32,022 nt of DNA from Lachnospiraceae bacterium (GCA_021203305.1 JAJQBK010000066.1:1-32022), one strand, 5' to 3'. Positions 7,728 through 15,955 are shown, numbered from the stretch's first letter. Notes: generated by a model from the letters alone, not told the origin. Made by a program: numbers and translations.

Positions 7728-7765
7728 AACGCGCGGGAGATTTGAAAGGTCTTCCGCGTTTTTTT
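7728..7765 (+). terminator. Rho-independent terminator of ECF operon
   Basis: AACGC pairs with GCGTT and GGGAGA with TCTTCC (one wobble), with a two-base bulge and a loop of about eight bases, followed by seven T residues (7759-7765). It lies some 60 bases after the ecfT stop. Confidence 0.8.
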
Positions 7766-7785
7766 GGCTCAAAACGGACTTTCAG

Positions 7786-7817
7786 TTGACAACCTGTTGA
7801 AAAAAGGATAGTACAAT
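7786..7817 (+). promoter_or_regulatory. Possible promoter of two-component operon
   Basis: A perfect TTGACA (7786-7791) is followed by TACAAT (7812-7817) with a 20-base spacer, longer than ideal; TAGTAC at 17 bases is a poorer alternative. The long spacing suggests either an activator-dependent promoter or that the TTGACA is fortuitous. Confidence 0.4.
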
Positions 7818-7854
7818 AACAGACTGTATCATGTATTGTGACGGGAGAACGGCC

Positions 7855-8538
7855 ATGTTCAGGATTTTAATCGCGGAGGATGATGGGGAGCTGAGGCAGT
7901 TATTTGAAAAGGTGCTGGTGAAGAACGGTTATTCCGTCATTGGTGTCTCCGATGGGGCGCAGGCGCTGGAAGCCATGGAGCACGAATATATAGATCTGAT
8001 CATTTCTGATATCATGATGCCTGTCATGGACGGTTATGAGCTGGTGCGCTCCCTGCGGGAGGCGGGAGATCAGACGCCGGTGCTGATGATTACGGCCAAG
8101 GACGCCTTTGATGATATGCGTCGGGGCTTTTTGTCCGGCACGGATGACTATATGGTCAAGCCGGTCAATGTGAATGAGATGGTGCTGCGTGTGGGGGCGC
8201 TGCTTCGGCGGGCGCAGATGATCAGCAAGCACAGACAGGTCATCGGCGGCACGCAGATGGACTATGATTCCATGACGGTTTCCTGGGATGGCAGGAGTGT
8301 GGAGCTGCCGCAGAAGGAATTTTTGCTCCTATATAAAATGAGCGCTTTCCCGGGGTATATATTTACCAGGCAGCAGCTGATGGACGATATCTGGGGCTAT
8401 GATACGGAGACGACGCCTCATACCGTGGATGTGCATGTCGGCCGTCTGCGGGAGCACTTCCGGGATAATCCGGATTTTCAGATTGTCACCATACGGGGCG
8501 TAGGCTATAAGGTAGTGAAAAAAGAACAGGAGCTTTGA
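7855..8538 (+). CDS. OmpR/PhoB-family response regulator
   Basis: A 227-residue regulator. The receiver domain (1-118) has the acidic pair EDD (8-10), the phospho-acceptor D52 in SDIMMPVMDG, the T in MITAKD and the conserved K in MVKP. The C-terminal winged helix (about 125-225) ends with the typical HTVDVHVGRLR and TIRGVGYKV. The start at 7855 (MFRILIAEDD) is preferred over ATG 7831 because GGGAGAA (7843-7849) lies just ahead and because family proteins begin this way. Its cognate kinase follows 74 bases later. Target genes cannot be told from the sequence. Confidence 0.9.
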   Translation: MFRILIAEDDGELRQLFEKVLVKNGYSVIGVSDGAQALEAMEHEYIDLIISDIMMPVMDGYELVRSLREAGDQTPVLMITAKDAFDDMRRGFLSGTDDYMVKPVNVNEMVLRVGALLRRAQMISKHRQVIGGTQMDYDSMTVSWDGRSVELPQKEFLLLYKMSAFPGYIFTRQQLMDDIWGYDTETTPHTVDVHVGRLREHFRDNPDFQIVTIRGVGYKVVKKEQEL

Positions 8539-8612
8539 AGGTGAGCGGACGGGAGCGGAAAGGCAGTTTGGCGGACCGACGAAAGGAAACGGGCGTCAGG
8601 GTACAGTGATCT

Positions 8613-9707
8613 GTGAAAAAAAGACAGAAACGACTGGTACTGTCAAGGCATAGGAATATGAAAAAACGAAAGAAAAAGAGAGGCTTCAGCCTCCGGCATT
8701 ATTTCACAGTCATCATTTTAATCATACTGATTGTGACCATATTTGTGGCTAATGCCGTCACGTATCTGCTTGATTACGCGTTTGGCATGTCCATGCAGAT
8801 ACCGGCAGCAGTCATGGTTCCTGTTCTCAGTATCGTTTTGGGTACCGGTATCACTGTCGTGATGAGCAAGTATTTTCTGGAGCCGATTACCAGACTGAGC
8901 CAGGCGATGAAGGAGGTGGCAGAGGGAAACCGCGAGATCAGGCTTCAGGATGACAGAAATCCGGTGACGGAGATCACGGACAGCTATGAAAGCTTCAATG
9001 CCATGACCGGAGCGATCACGGCGTCAGAGAAGCTGCAGAATGAGTTTGTCTCCAATGTTTCCCACGAGTTTAAGACGCCGATCAACGCCATCGAGGGCTA
9101 CGCCATGCTGCTGCAGGGAAATCCGCAGGAGACCGGGGAACAGGAGGAATACGTTGGGAAAATTCTGCTGAATACCAGAAGGCTGTCTGACCTGGTAGGC
9201 AATATTCTGCTGCTTTCCAGGCTGGAGAGCCAGAATATACCAACGCAGAGGGAGCGCTTTTGCCTGGATGAGCAGATCCGCCAGGCCATTGTGGAGCTGG
9301 AGCCTCAGTGGGAAGCCAAAAACATTGAGTTTGATGTGGAGATGGAGACGGTTTATATTGCCGCTGACGAAAGGCTGCTGCAGCATGTGTGGCTGAATCT
9401 GATCGGAAACGCGGTCAAATTTGCCCCCGGGGACGGGCTGGTTGAAATCCGGCTTGGAATCGATGGAGAGAACATTGTGTTCACAATCCGGGACAATGGA
9501 CCTGGTATCGGGGAGGGGCAGGAGGAGAAAATATTCAAGAGGTTTTATCAGGCTGACAATTCCCATAAGACTGAGGGCAACGGTTTGGGGCTGGCGTTGG
9601 TAAAACGGGCTGTGGAGATGAACGGTGGCGTTGTCTCGGTGGAAAATGTGGAGACGGGCGGCTGCCGGTTTACGGTGACGCTGCCGGTACCGGAAGACGA
9701 TGGTTAA
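8613..9707 (+). CDS. Membrane sensor histidine kinase with HAMP domain
   Basis: A 364-residue kinase. A basic N-terminus is followed by two membrane helices at about 30-53 and 62-85, separated by only about ten residues, so there is no real extracellular sensor domain; stimulus sensing is probably within the membrane or by a partner. Then come a HAMP domain (about 86-138), the HisKA dimerisation helix with H151 in SHEFKTP, and HATPase_c with the N-box NLIGNAVKF, DNGPGIG and GLGLALVK. The GTG at 8613 is used here with low certainty; ATG 8658 is an alternative, and neither has a strong ribosome site. It pairs with the regulator just upstream. Confidence 0.88.
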   Translation: MKKRQKRLVLSRHRNMKKRKKKRGFSLRHYFTVIILIILIVTIFVANAVTYLLDYAFGMSMQIPAAVMVPVLSIVLGTGITVVMSKYFLEPITRLSQAMKEVAEGNREIRLQDDRNPVTEITDSYESFNAMTGAITASEKLQNEFVSNVSHEFKTPINAIEGYAMLLQGNPQETGEQEEYVGKILLNTRRLSDLVGNILLLSRLESQNIPTQRERFCLDEQIRQAIVELEPQWEAKNIEFDVEMETVYIAADERLLQHVWLNLIGNAVKFAPGDGLVEIRLGIDGENIVFTIRDNGPGIGEGQEEKIFKRFYQADNSHKTEGNGLGLALVKRAVEMNGGVVSVENVETGGCRFTVTLPVPEDDG

Positions 9708-9814
9708 TGAATATACAATGATGATGACGGACAATAGCAGCGACTGATGTGTGTATGGTGCCGGATGTTATGACCGCATACAAAAAGTCAGCGTGCGAAG
9801 GACTGAAATTTGGA

Positions 9815-9842
9815 TTGCATTTTTTCAGAATCCTATTATAAT
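9815..9842 (+). promoter_or_regulatory. Promoter of phosphatidyltransferase gene
   Basis: TTGCAT (9815-9820), a 16-base spacer and a perfect TATAAT (9837-9842). The same box pair and spacing occurs in front of the tRNA-Gln gene. The leader to the ATG at 9899 is about 50 bases. Confidence 0.65.
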
Positions 9843-9898
9843 GGATAAGCAAAAGGACAAAAGATTACGGCTGTTTGAGCCGCTACCATGGAGAATAA

Positions 9899-10492
9899 AT
9901 GATGACAGATGATCACAAGACAATCATTGAAAACGATAAAATGGAAAATCCGGAGGACAGGATATTTACTATCCCCAACGGAATGTCTTTTTTCAGGATT
10001 ATGCTGATTCCGTGCTTTGTGTGGTCCTACAGCGGCATACATAATACCATGCTGACAGCGGTATTTCTGATTTTATCGGGCCTGACAGACACGCTGGACG
10101 GGTGGGTCGCCCGTAAATTTCACATGGTCAGCAACGTGGGCAAGGTGCTGGACCCGCTGGCGGACAAGCTGACCCAGGGAGCCATTCTGTTGTGCCTTGT
10201 GATGGAGTATCCGCTGATGGCCGTGCCGTTTTTCCTGCTGTTGATCAAGGAAATTATCATGTGCGTGACAGGACTTATGGCGATCAAAAAGACCGGCAGG
10301 GTGGAGGGCGCCGACTGGCACGGCAAGGTGACTACGTTTTTGCTGTATTTCACAGCCATCCTGCATGTATTCTGGCACAATATCCCGCAGCAGCTTTCCA
10401 CGGCGCTGATCTGTCTCTGCACCGGGTTTATGTTTCTGAGCATGACTCTCTATACGATTGAGAGGGTGAGGATGATCAGGGGGAAGGAATAA
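9899..10492 (+). CDS. CDP-alcohol phosphatidyltransferase (PgsA-like)
   Basis: A 197-residue membrane enzyme of phospholipid synthesis. The CDP-alcohol phosphatidyltransferase signature is complete: DG, two residues, AR, eight residues, G, three residues, D, three residues, D, here running from LDGWVAR to VLDPLADK. Four or more hydrophobic helices follow. By family it transfers a phosphatidyl group from CDP-diacylglycerol to an alcohol such as glycerol-3-phosphate, making phosphatidylglycerol-phosphate; cardiolipin synthase activity cannot be excluded. It has an N-terminal extension of about 20 charged residues before IPNGMSFFRI, the usual beginning; M15 is an alternative start. It appears to be monocistronic, with its own promoter and a terminator at 10511. 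Confidence 0.85.
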   Translation: MMTDDHKTIIENDKMENPEDRIFTIPNGMSFFRIMLIPCFVWSYSGIHNTMLTAVFLILSGLTDTLDGWVARKFHMVSNVGKVLDPLADKLTQGAILLCLVMEYPLMAVPFFLLLIKEIIMCVTGLMAIKKTGRVEGADWHGKVTTFLLYFTAILHVFWHNIPQQLSTALICLCTGFMFLSMTLYTIERVRMIRGKE

Positions 10493-10510
10493 GCTCTGAG
10501 TTTATATACA

Positions 10511-10550
10511 AAAAAGGGCGTGAGCTTCAGGTGAAGGTTCACGCCTTTTT
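10511..10550. terminator. Bidirectional terminator between convergent genes
   Basis: AAAAAGG followed by GCGTGA and CTTC pairs with GAAG, TCACGC and CCTTTTT, giving a long stem flanked by A and T runs on both sides. It sits between the plus-strand phosphatidyltransferase gene and the minus-strand gene ending at 10598, so it can stop transcription from either side. Confidence 0.85.
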
Positions 10551-10597
10551 CTGACGCCTTTTTTGGGACAGAGTCTTTGCCTTTTATACGAAGATTT

Positions 10598-11341
10598 TTA
10601 CAGGATAAAAAAAATGATCGACAGCACCCCATACAGCACCACCTGATGCACCATATAAATTGGCAATGTATGCTGCCCAATGATCTGCAGGGGTCTGATT
10701 CTGTCTTTCGCGAGATACCGCAGCCAGCCTTTTTTCTCCGCCAGGGCATACAGATAAAACCCCGCGAGAAAAAGAAAGCTCCATGGAATCAATGAAAAAT
10801 AATCCGAGGAATAGAATCCCGGCGCCTGAAACCCCAGCCAGGTGGTGAACAGATTCCGGTACAGACCATCAGGCAGCGCAAGCAGACGGAAGCTGCCAAA
10901 GCCGAGATACCCGCTGTTAATCCTTTTGGTCAGGAGAAATAACAGGAAGCTTACCGCAAACCCGACAGCGGGCGGGCATTTTTGCAAAAGAGGTTTCAGA
11001 AGCGCCGCCAGCAGCATACAGGAGCCGATGAGCGTCAGCACGCCGAAAATCACCCGGTCGTCATACATGAAAATCAGAGTCACCGCTGTGATCACAAGAC
11101 CGCCTGCAAAGACAGTCAGCCCCCGTTTCAGAGTTCTTTTCCCAAGAGGCAGACAGAAGCCGGACAGAAAAATAAAGGTCCAGCAGATGCCCTGCTGCCA
11201 GACATAGGCTGCCCCGGAGCGGTACCAGGTCCAGTCTGTCCCGAAGATATAGACCAGGTCCCAGCAGGTGTGGTAGACAATCATATTAAGGAGGGCAAGT
11301 CCCCGGATTTCATCCAGAATCAGATAGCGTTTGTTGTTCAT
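10598..11341 (-). CDS. Multi-pass membrane protein, HGSNAT/DUF1624 acyltransferase-like
   Basis: A 247-residue protein with about seven hydrophobic helices. The opening RYLILDEIRGLALLNMIVYH matches the heparan-alpha-glucosaminide N-acetyltransferase catalytic-domain family (PF07786), where the conserved D-x-x-R-G and a following histidine begin the domain; the C-terminal IGQHTLPIYMVHQ is also typical. Members probably acetylate or otherwise modify an envelope glycan, but the substrate here is unknown. The ATG at 11341 is chosen because AGGGA lies seven bases upstream; a longer frame reaching 11395 lacks a ribosome site and overlaps the terminator of the preceding gene. Confidence 0.8.
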   Translation of the reverse strand: MNNKRYLILDEIRGLALLNMIVYHTCWDLVYIFGTDWTWYRSGAAYVWQQGICWTFIFLSGFCLPLGKRTLKRGLTVFAGGLVITAVTLIFMYDDRVIFGVLTLIGSCMLLAALLKPLLQKCPPAVGFAVSFLLFLLTKRINSGYLGFGSFRLLALPDGLYRNLFTTWLGFQAPGFYSSDYFSLIPWSFLFLAGFYLYALAEKKGWLRYLAKDRIRPLQIIGQHTLPIYMVHQVVLYGVLSIIFFIL

Positions 11342-11393
11342 AATATTCCCTGCACTTTTATCAGACGGATGTGAAGACCGTGTGCACAGCTGC

Positions 11394-11429
11394 AAAAACA
11401 GGACCGTCTTTTCTTAATAAACGATCCTG
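11394..11429 (-). terminator. Terminator after the corA-like gene
   Basis: Read on the minus strand, CAGGATCGT (11429-11421) pairs with ACGGTCCTG (11407-11399) with one wobble, followed by five T residues (11398-11394). It lies 115 bases past the stop of the corA-like gene and ends the long minus-strand operon. The intervening 11430-11546 is AT-rich, with one weak inverted repeat and no gene. Confidence 0.7.
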
Positions 11430-11546
11430 CTTATCATACCACTTAGAGAGGCTATCTGTACAGCTTTTTTAAATTTTTGAATTTATTCGAAGTCGATTTA
11501 AATTCGGGGGATTCTGTCTGCGCACGACTGGCGGGTTACCGGCATA

Positions 11547-12458
11547 CTATAAGATTTTCTTCTTTTTAAAAATTAACAGGCAGATGAGCACCACCACCAC
11601 GCTGACCAGAATGATCACCGGATATCCGGTTTCCAGCTCCGGCATATTTTCAAAATTCATGCCGTACCAGCCGGTAATCAGAGTCAGGGGAAAGAAAATG
11701 GTGGAAATAATGGTCAGAAACTTCATATTTTCATTCTGTCTGGCATCAACCAGCGCCTGATAGGCGTCGCGAACCTGCTGGGCGTATTCCAGCAGATAGC
11801 TGGTGCGATTCTTCAGCCGTTCCGCCCGGTCTGCCGCCGTCCCGAAATATTTCAGCTGCTTGCGGGCAAAATACCGATCCTCATTGTCCTCCAGCTCCCT
11901 GGTCATATCAGCCAGCTGGTCGTAGTAGCTGCGCAGGGTCAAAAGTTGCTTCCTGAGAGGCTGGAGACGGTTCTGGAACTGATCCGTAAGTCCCCGGGAG
12001 GCCTCGTCCTCCATCTCCATCAGAGAACGCTCGTAGGACTCCAGAATCTGTGCATCCCTGGAAATAAATTCCGCAATGAAATTATAGAGAAAGCGCTCCC
12101 GGGTCTCTCCCTGGTGAACCTTTTTCGTGCGGATTCGTCTGACCAGTCGTGAGGTAAAGCCGGTGTCGTCGATCAGAATCACATAATGGGAGGTGACGAT
12201 GTAGGCAATCTGATAACGCTGGCCCGGCACGTCCAGAAGAGGTGGAATGGCCAGGGTCCCATACAGACATTCCTGCTGACTTTCCACCTTGCAGAAGTAA
12301 ATTTCGTCCAGAGAAATATCCATCTCCGCGTGGATATCCAGGGCTTCGAGAATGCGCGGGCATTCGCCGTCTGTTGTAAGGATCACAGCGGAGGCTTCAG
12401 TTTCCAGGATTGTATCCAGGTCCGTTTCCGTAAGCTGGCTGCCAAGTTGATAAATCAT
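11547..12458 (-). CDS. CorA-family magnesium/divalent cation channel
   Basis: A 303-residue protein. The N-terminal cytoplasmic domain leads into a long charged helix (about 125-240), then a first membrane helix ending in the diagnostic YGMNF motif and a second helix (YPVIILVSVVVVLICLLIF) with a lysine-rich tail. This is the CorA topology: a pentameric channel with the GMN loop at its mouth. It is the last gene of a minus-strand set with a Na+/Pi symporter and a phosphate-binding lipoprotein. Co-transport of Mg2+ and phosphate is a sensible pairing because Pi is held in cells largely with Mg2+ and ATP. Its AGGAG ribosome site lies inside the mini-cistron just upstream. Confidence 0.88.
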   Translation of the reverse strand: MIYQLGSQLTETDLDTILETEASAVILTTDGECPRILEALDIHAEMDISLDEIYFCKVESQQECLYGTLAIPPLLDVPGQRYQIAYIVTSHYVILIDDTGFTSRLVRRIRTKKVHQGETRERFLYNFIAEFISRDAQILESYERSLMEMEDEASRGLTDQFQNRLQPLRKQLLTLRSYYDQLADMTRELEDNEDRYFARKQLKYFGTAADRAERLKNRTSYLLEYAQQVRDAYQALVDARQNENMKFLTIISTIFFPLTLITGWYGMNFENMPELETGYPVIILVSVVVVLICLLIFKKKKIL

Positions 12459-12520
12459 TTCGCGTCAGCTCCTGTAAAAGACAGATTATTTTCCTTTAAT
12501 TTTTGTATAGGACGTATCAT
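12455..12520 (-). CDS. 21-residue mini-cistron between nptA-like and corA-like genes
   Basis: An ATG at 12520-12518 overlaps the symporter stop (ATGA), and its stop overlaps the corA-like start (ATGA at 12458-12455). The peptide begins MIRPIQKLKEN and ends SFTGADAK, nearly repeating the symporter C-terminus YFTGADGK. The DNA around both junctions repeats ACAGGAGCTGACG, then G or C, then GAAATG, so the AGGAG plus start arrangement has been duplicated. It probably arose by local duplication and serves to relay ribosomes to the last gene; a function for the peptide itself is not supported. Confidence 0.45.
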   Translation of the reverse strand: MIRPIQKLKENNLSFTGADAK

Positions 12521-14208
12521 TTCCCGTCAGCTCCTGTGAAGTAAGAGAAGTTCATTTCGTTTAAGGCCACCTCTGTCAGGTTGACGCAGCTGTTGCCCAT
12601 GCGGTCGATGCAGTGCAGGACGCGCATGAAGGGGACGGACATCTTTTTGTCGCACAGACCCTTACTGACACGCTGCAGATGGCTCTTGCGCATCTCAATG
12701 TCCAGATCAAGAACCTGATCTTTGCGTCGCAGAAGCTCGTTGAGCGCTATGGTATCGCCTGCGGAGAGAGCGTTCAGGGCGTCACTGTACATTCTCTCAA
12801 TGCTGCCGAGGCTCTTTTTCAGATCGGCCAGGGCTTCCTGAGAGTAGCTGTGTTTTTTGCCGCTCTGCTCTAAGAGCGCGTCCGCCATTTCCGCAGAGAG
12901 GTCGCCCATGCGGTCAATGTCACTTAAGACATACATCAGACGGGCAGTCTGGGTGGACTGCTGTTCGGTGAGAACGCCAGAGGAGAGCATTTCCGCCAGA
13001 TACTCATCAATTTCAACGTGAAGGGAATTAAGGACGCTGCCATGATCTCTGACCTCCTGAAGGGCGTGGGCATCGCCGGGTAGAATTGCCTCCCTGACAC
13101 GGGTCAGCATATCCTGCACCATCCGGCTGCAGTGCAGCACCTCCTGAGCCACCAGACGAAGGGCCGCGGCGGGCTGGGTCAGCACATTTTTGTCCAGATA
13201 GCGCGGCTTTGCGAGGTCAATCTGTGCCTCAGTACCGTCAGGGATAAGCTTTGTGACAATTCTCACCATAAGGCCCAGCAGCCCGATCCAGATCACGGTC
13301 ATGGTAATATTGAAGATGGTGTGGGCATTGGCGATCTGTCTGGAAATCACGTCCACTTCGGCTCCGCTGGGAGAAATGTATTGAATCAGGGCCGCGTAGG
13401 GCTTTACAAACCAGATGAAAATAAAAGCGCCGGAGATATTGAAAATGCTGTGAGCCACGGCGGTTCGTTTCGCGTCTCTGGACTGGCCGACAGAGGCTAA
13501 CAGAGCTGTGATGGTGGTGCCGATGTTGTCGCCTAAGAGGATGGGGATTGCGCCTGCAAGACCCAGGATGCTGGTCACGCCGTCCGCGCCCGCCTGAGAG
13601 GCGAAGTTCTGCAGCACCGCGATGGTTGCGCTGGAGCTCTGAACCACCAGGGTCATCAGGGCTCCTGCCAAAACGCCCAGAACCGGACGCTCCGCCACCT
13701 GGGCGATCATGTTGGTGAAAACCGGGCTGGAGGCCAGAGGCTTCATCACATCTCCCATGGTCTCAATGCCCAGGAAGAGAAGACCGAAGGCAAAAATAGT
13801 GCGGCCGATATTTTTCACCCGTTCATTTTTGCAGATAAAGGAGACAATAAAACCGGTGAAAATGAAAACGTAAATATAATCCGAAATTTTGAAGGCGATG
13901 ATCTGGGCGGTGATGGTGGTGCCGATGTTGGCACCGAAGATGATGGAGATGGCCTGAGGAAGGCTCATCAGTCCCGCGCTGACAAAGCCGATGGCCATGA
14001 CTGTGGTGGCGCTGGAACTCTGGAGCACTGCGGTCACCAGAGCGCCGGCCAGTACACCCATGATCCTGTTTCTTGTTAAAAGCCCCAGGATTTGTTTCAT
14101 TTTTTCTCCGGCGGCTTTCTGCAGACATTCGCTCATCAGATTCATGCCGTAAATAAAGATGGCCAGCCCGCCCAGCAGGCCGAAAATAATTTCCTGTGTA
14201 CTGTTCAT
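12517..14208 (-). CDS. Na+/phosphate symporter with C-terminal PhoU-like domain
   Basis: A 563-residue protein. Two inverted Na/Pi-cotransporter repeats carry the hallmark QSSSATT (about residue 63) and QSSSATI (about 191), plus GANIGTT and GDNIGTT. Nine or so membrane helices extend to about residue 325. A soluble PhoU-like helical region (about 345-550) follows, rich in charged helices with DIDRMGDLS and CIDRMGNS motifs of the PhoU type. It imports phosphate with sodium and may sense phosphate status through the PhoU part. The ATG overlaps the stop of the lipoprotein gene by four bases (ATGA). NptA/YjbB is the nearest characterised family. Confidence 0.9.
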   Translation of the reverse strand: MNSTQEIIFGLLGGLAIFIYGMNLMSECLQKAAGEKMKQILGLLTRNRIMGVLAGALVTAVLQSSSATTVMAIGFVSAGLMSLPQAISIIFGANIGTTITAQIIAFKISDYIYVFIFTGFIVSFICKNERVKNIGRTIFAFGLLFLGIETMGDVMKPLASSPVFTNMIAQVAERPVLGVLAGALMTLVVQSSSATIAVLQNFASQAGADGVTSILGLAGAIPILLGDNIGTTITALLASVGQSRDAKRTAVAHSIFNISGAFIFIWFVKPYAALIQYISPSGAEVDVISRQIANAHTIFNITMTVIWIGLLGLMVRIVTKLIPDGTEAQIDLAKPRYLDKNVLTQPAAALRLVAQEVLHCSRMVQDMLTRVREAILPGDAHALQEVRDHGSVLNSLHVEIDEYLAEMLSSGVLTEQQSTQTARLMYVLSDIDRMGDLSAEMADALLEQSGKKHSYSQEALADLKKSLGSIERMYSDALNALSAGDTIALNELLRRKDQVLDLDIEMRKSHLQRVSKGLCDKKMSVPFMRVLHCIDRMGNSCVNLTEVALNEMNFSYFTGADGK

Positions 14209-15110
14209 TGTGCTTTACCTTCTCTTTCTGCATTGATGGCGGCCCAGTCAGTGATATCGCCGGTAAAAATGGCGTTCAGCTCCTCCAGGGTGATGTCTGC
14301 CAGAGGATTTAAGCCGTTGACGATCACGGCAATTCCGTCCTGGGCAATCACCTCGTAATCCAGAAGCTCCTTCTCATAATCCTTCAGCTCTCTGGAGGAC
14401 ATGGCGAAATCACAGGCTCCCTGCATGGCGTCGTTCAGACCTGAGGTGGAATCGGAGGCGGTCACGTTTATCACTGCATGTGGGTTAATCTCCATGTAGG
14501 CAGCTGCCAGCTCTTCCAGAAGCGGCGCCGCCGAGGTGGAGCCATGGATGGTAATGGCGCCTTCGTACTGTCCGGACAGAAATGTTGTGCTGTTACTCAC
14601 GGAAACGTAGGACTGTTCTACAATCTCCTGTCCGCTGCCAAGCACGTAGGTCAGAAAATCCTGCTCCAGCTCGTTCAGACTGCCGGACCATGCCAGACAG
14701 AAGGGACGGCTGAGAGAGTAGGAGCCATTCCGGACATTCTCTGTTGTGGCATCTGTTCCGTCCACGGCAAGGATTTTGATTTCTTCTGAATCAACTGCCG
14801 AACCCATGGAAATATAACCGATAGCCGCTGAATTTTCAGACACGGACAGGATGACGGCTTCTGTGCTTTCCGCGATGATGGCCGCGTCCGTTGTATTGTC
14901 TGTCTTTGTGCCGTCCGTACTTTTACTAAAGCCGACAAGATCGGCGAAGGCGCTTCTGGTTCCGGAGCCTCCCTCCCTGGAGATCACTTGGACAGAGCCG
15001 AGGGCTTCAAGTCCCTCGACAGGGTTCGGTGTTGTTTTGGCCGCGCCGCAGCTGCCCAAAAGCATGGTGGAAACGGCGAGACATAAAATCAGACACCTTT
15101 TCTTTCGCAT
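14205..15110 (-). CDS. PstS-like phosphate-binding lipoprotein with swapped halves
   Basis: A 301-residue lipoprotein: a basic start, hydrophobic h-region and lipobox LGSC (C21). The mature part holds both halves of a phosphate-binding protein but in reversed order. Residues 40-176 match the usual second half (VISREGGSGTRSAF, AIGYISMGS, SRPF, then a C-terminal-like FLTYVLGSGQEIVEQ). Residues 184-301 match the usual first half (ITIHGSTSAAPLLEELAAAY, AMSSRELKDYEK, DGIAVIVN, IFTGDITDW) and end exactly where VISRE would normally follow. This is a circular permutation. No PstC, PstA or PstB lies nearby; the next, overlapping gene is a Na+/Pi symporter. RBS AGGGAAGG is upstream, 21 bases after the HAD stop. 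Confidence 0.85.
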   Translation of the reverse strand: MRKKRCLILCLAVSTMLLGSCGAAKTTPNPVEGLEALGSVQVISREGGSGTRSAFADLVGFSKSTDGTKTDNTTDAAIIAESTEAVILSVSENSAAIGYISMGSAVDSEEIKILAVDGTDATTENVRNGSYSLSRPFCLAWSGSLNELEQDFLTYVLGSGQEIVEQSYVSVSNSTTFLSGQYEGAITIHGSTSAAPLLEELAAAYMEINPHAVINVTASDSTSGLNDAMQGACDFAMSSRELKDYEKELLDYEVIAQDGIAVIVNGLNPLADITLEELNAIFTGDITDWAAINAEREGKAQ

Positions 15111-15131
15111 CTTTTGTGTTTTCCTTCCCTC

Positions 15132-15935
15132 TTATATTTTCATGTGTTCCGCCGCTTCCGGGATATCGCCCACACCGTTCAGGATCAGCCTCGGCCGGTA
15201 AGGGAAGTTCAGAGATTCCTCCCGGGAGGTGACGCCGGAGAGCACCAGCACTGTGTCCAGACCTGATTCAATCCCCGCCACAATGTCCGTATCCATCCGG
15301 TCACCGATAATGGCCGCCTCCTCCGAGTGGGCACCCAGAAGCTTTAAGCCTGTCCGCATCATCAGAGGATTGGGCTTTCCCATGTAATAGGCCTGCTTCC
15401 CAGTGGCCAGCTCGATGGGGGCGAGAAGGGCCCGGCAGGCCGGGGCAATTCCGGTTTCGGTGGGGCCGGTCAGATCATAGTTGGTGCCGATCAGTTTGGC
15501 ACCGTTTTGCACCAGGCGAACGGCCCTTGTGATCATATCCAGGCTGTAGCCGGACGGTTCGCCTACCACCACATAATCCGGATTGACGTCATTGTAAGTG
15601 ATGCCCGCATCGTAAAGAGCGTTCAGGATTCCGTGCTCGCCCATCACATAGGCGCTACAGCCCGGTGCCTGACTGTTCAGAAAATGGGCTGTGGCCAACG
15701 CGCTGGTATAAAAATGGGACTCGTCCACCTCCAGTCCCATGCGCCCCAGCTTTTGTTGCAGCTCTTTCGGCGTGTACTGCCCGGAATTGGTTAAAAACAG
15801 ATATTCCTTGTGGTTTTCCTTCAGCCATTCCAGAAATTCTGTCACACCCGGGAGCAGACGGTTCCCGTGATAGATCACGCCGTCCATGTCGCAGATAAAG
15901 CCTTTTTTTCTAATAAATCTTTCATAAGCCTCCAA
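15132..15935 (-). CDS. HAD-IIA family phosphatase (NagD-like)
   Basis: About 267 residues. The HAD motif I FICDMDGVIY lies near the N-terminus, motif II FLTNSG follows, then YMGKPNP and motif IV AAIIGDRMDTDIVAG. The C2 cap of NagD-type enzymes is in the middle. By family it hydrolyses phosphate from small sugar or nucleotide phosphates in the cytoplasm. The start is uncertain: the frame opens only with TTG 15935, which has no good ribosome site and lies about 14 bases from the likely transcript start. GGAGG (15933-15929) stands in front of ATG 15925, which is in another frame and meets this one through a -1 slip at the A-AAA-AAG run (15909-15902). First gene of the phosphate operon. Confidence 0.85.
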   Translation of the reverse strand: MEAYERFIRKKGFICDMDGVIYHGNRLLPGVTEFLEWLKENHKEYLFLTNSGQYTPKELQQKLGRMGLEVDESHFYTSALATAHFLNSQAPGCSAYVMGEHGILNALYDAGITYNDVNPDYVVVGEPSGYSLDMITRAVRLVQNGAKLIGTNYDLTGPTETGIAPACRALLAPIELATGKQAYYMGKPNPLMMRTGLKLLGAHSEEAAIIGDRMDTDIVAGIESGLDTVLVLSGVTSREESLNFPYRPRLILNGVGDIPEAAEHMKI

Positions 15936-15955
15936 TAGTTGATATATTTTCTCTC

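Noticed and set aside
9024-9734. 236-codon minus-strand ORF opposite the first histidine kinase
   Set aside because: Antisense shadow of a gene with complete kinase motifs; no ribosome site or family match.
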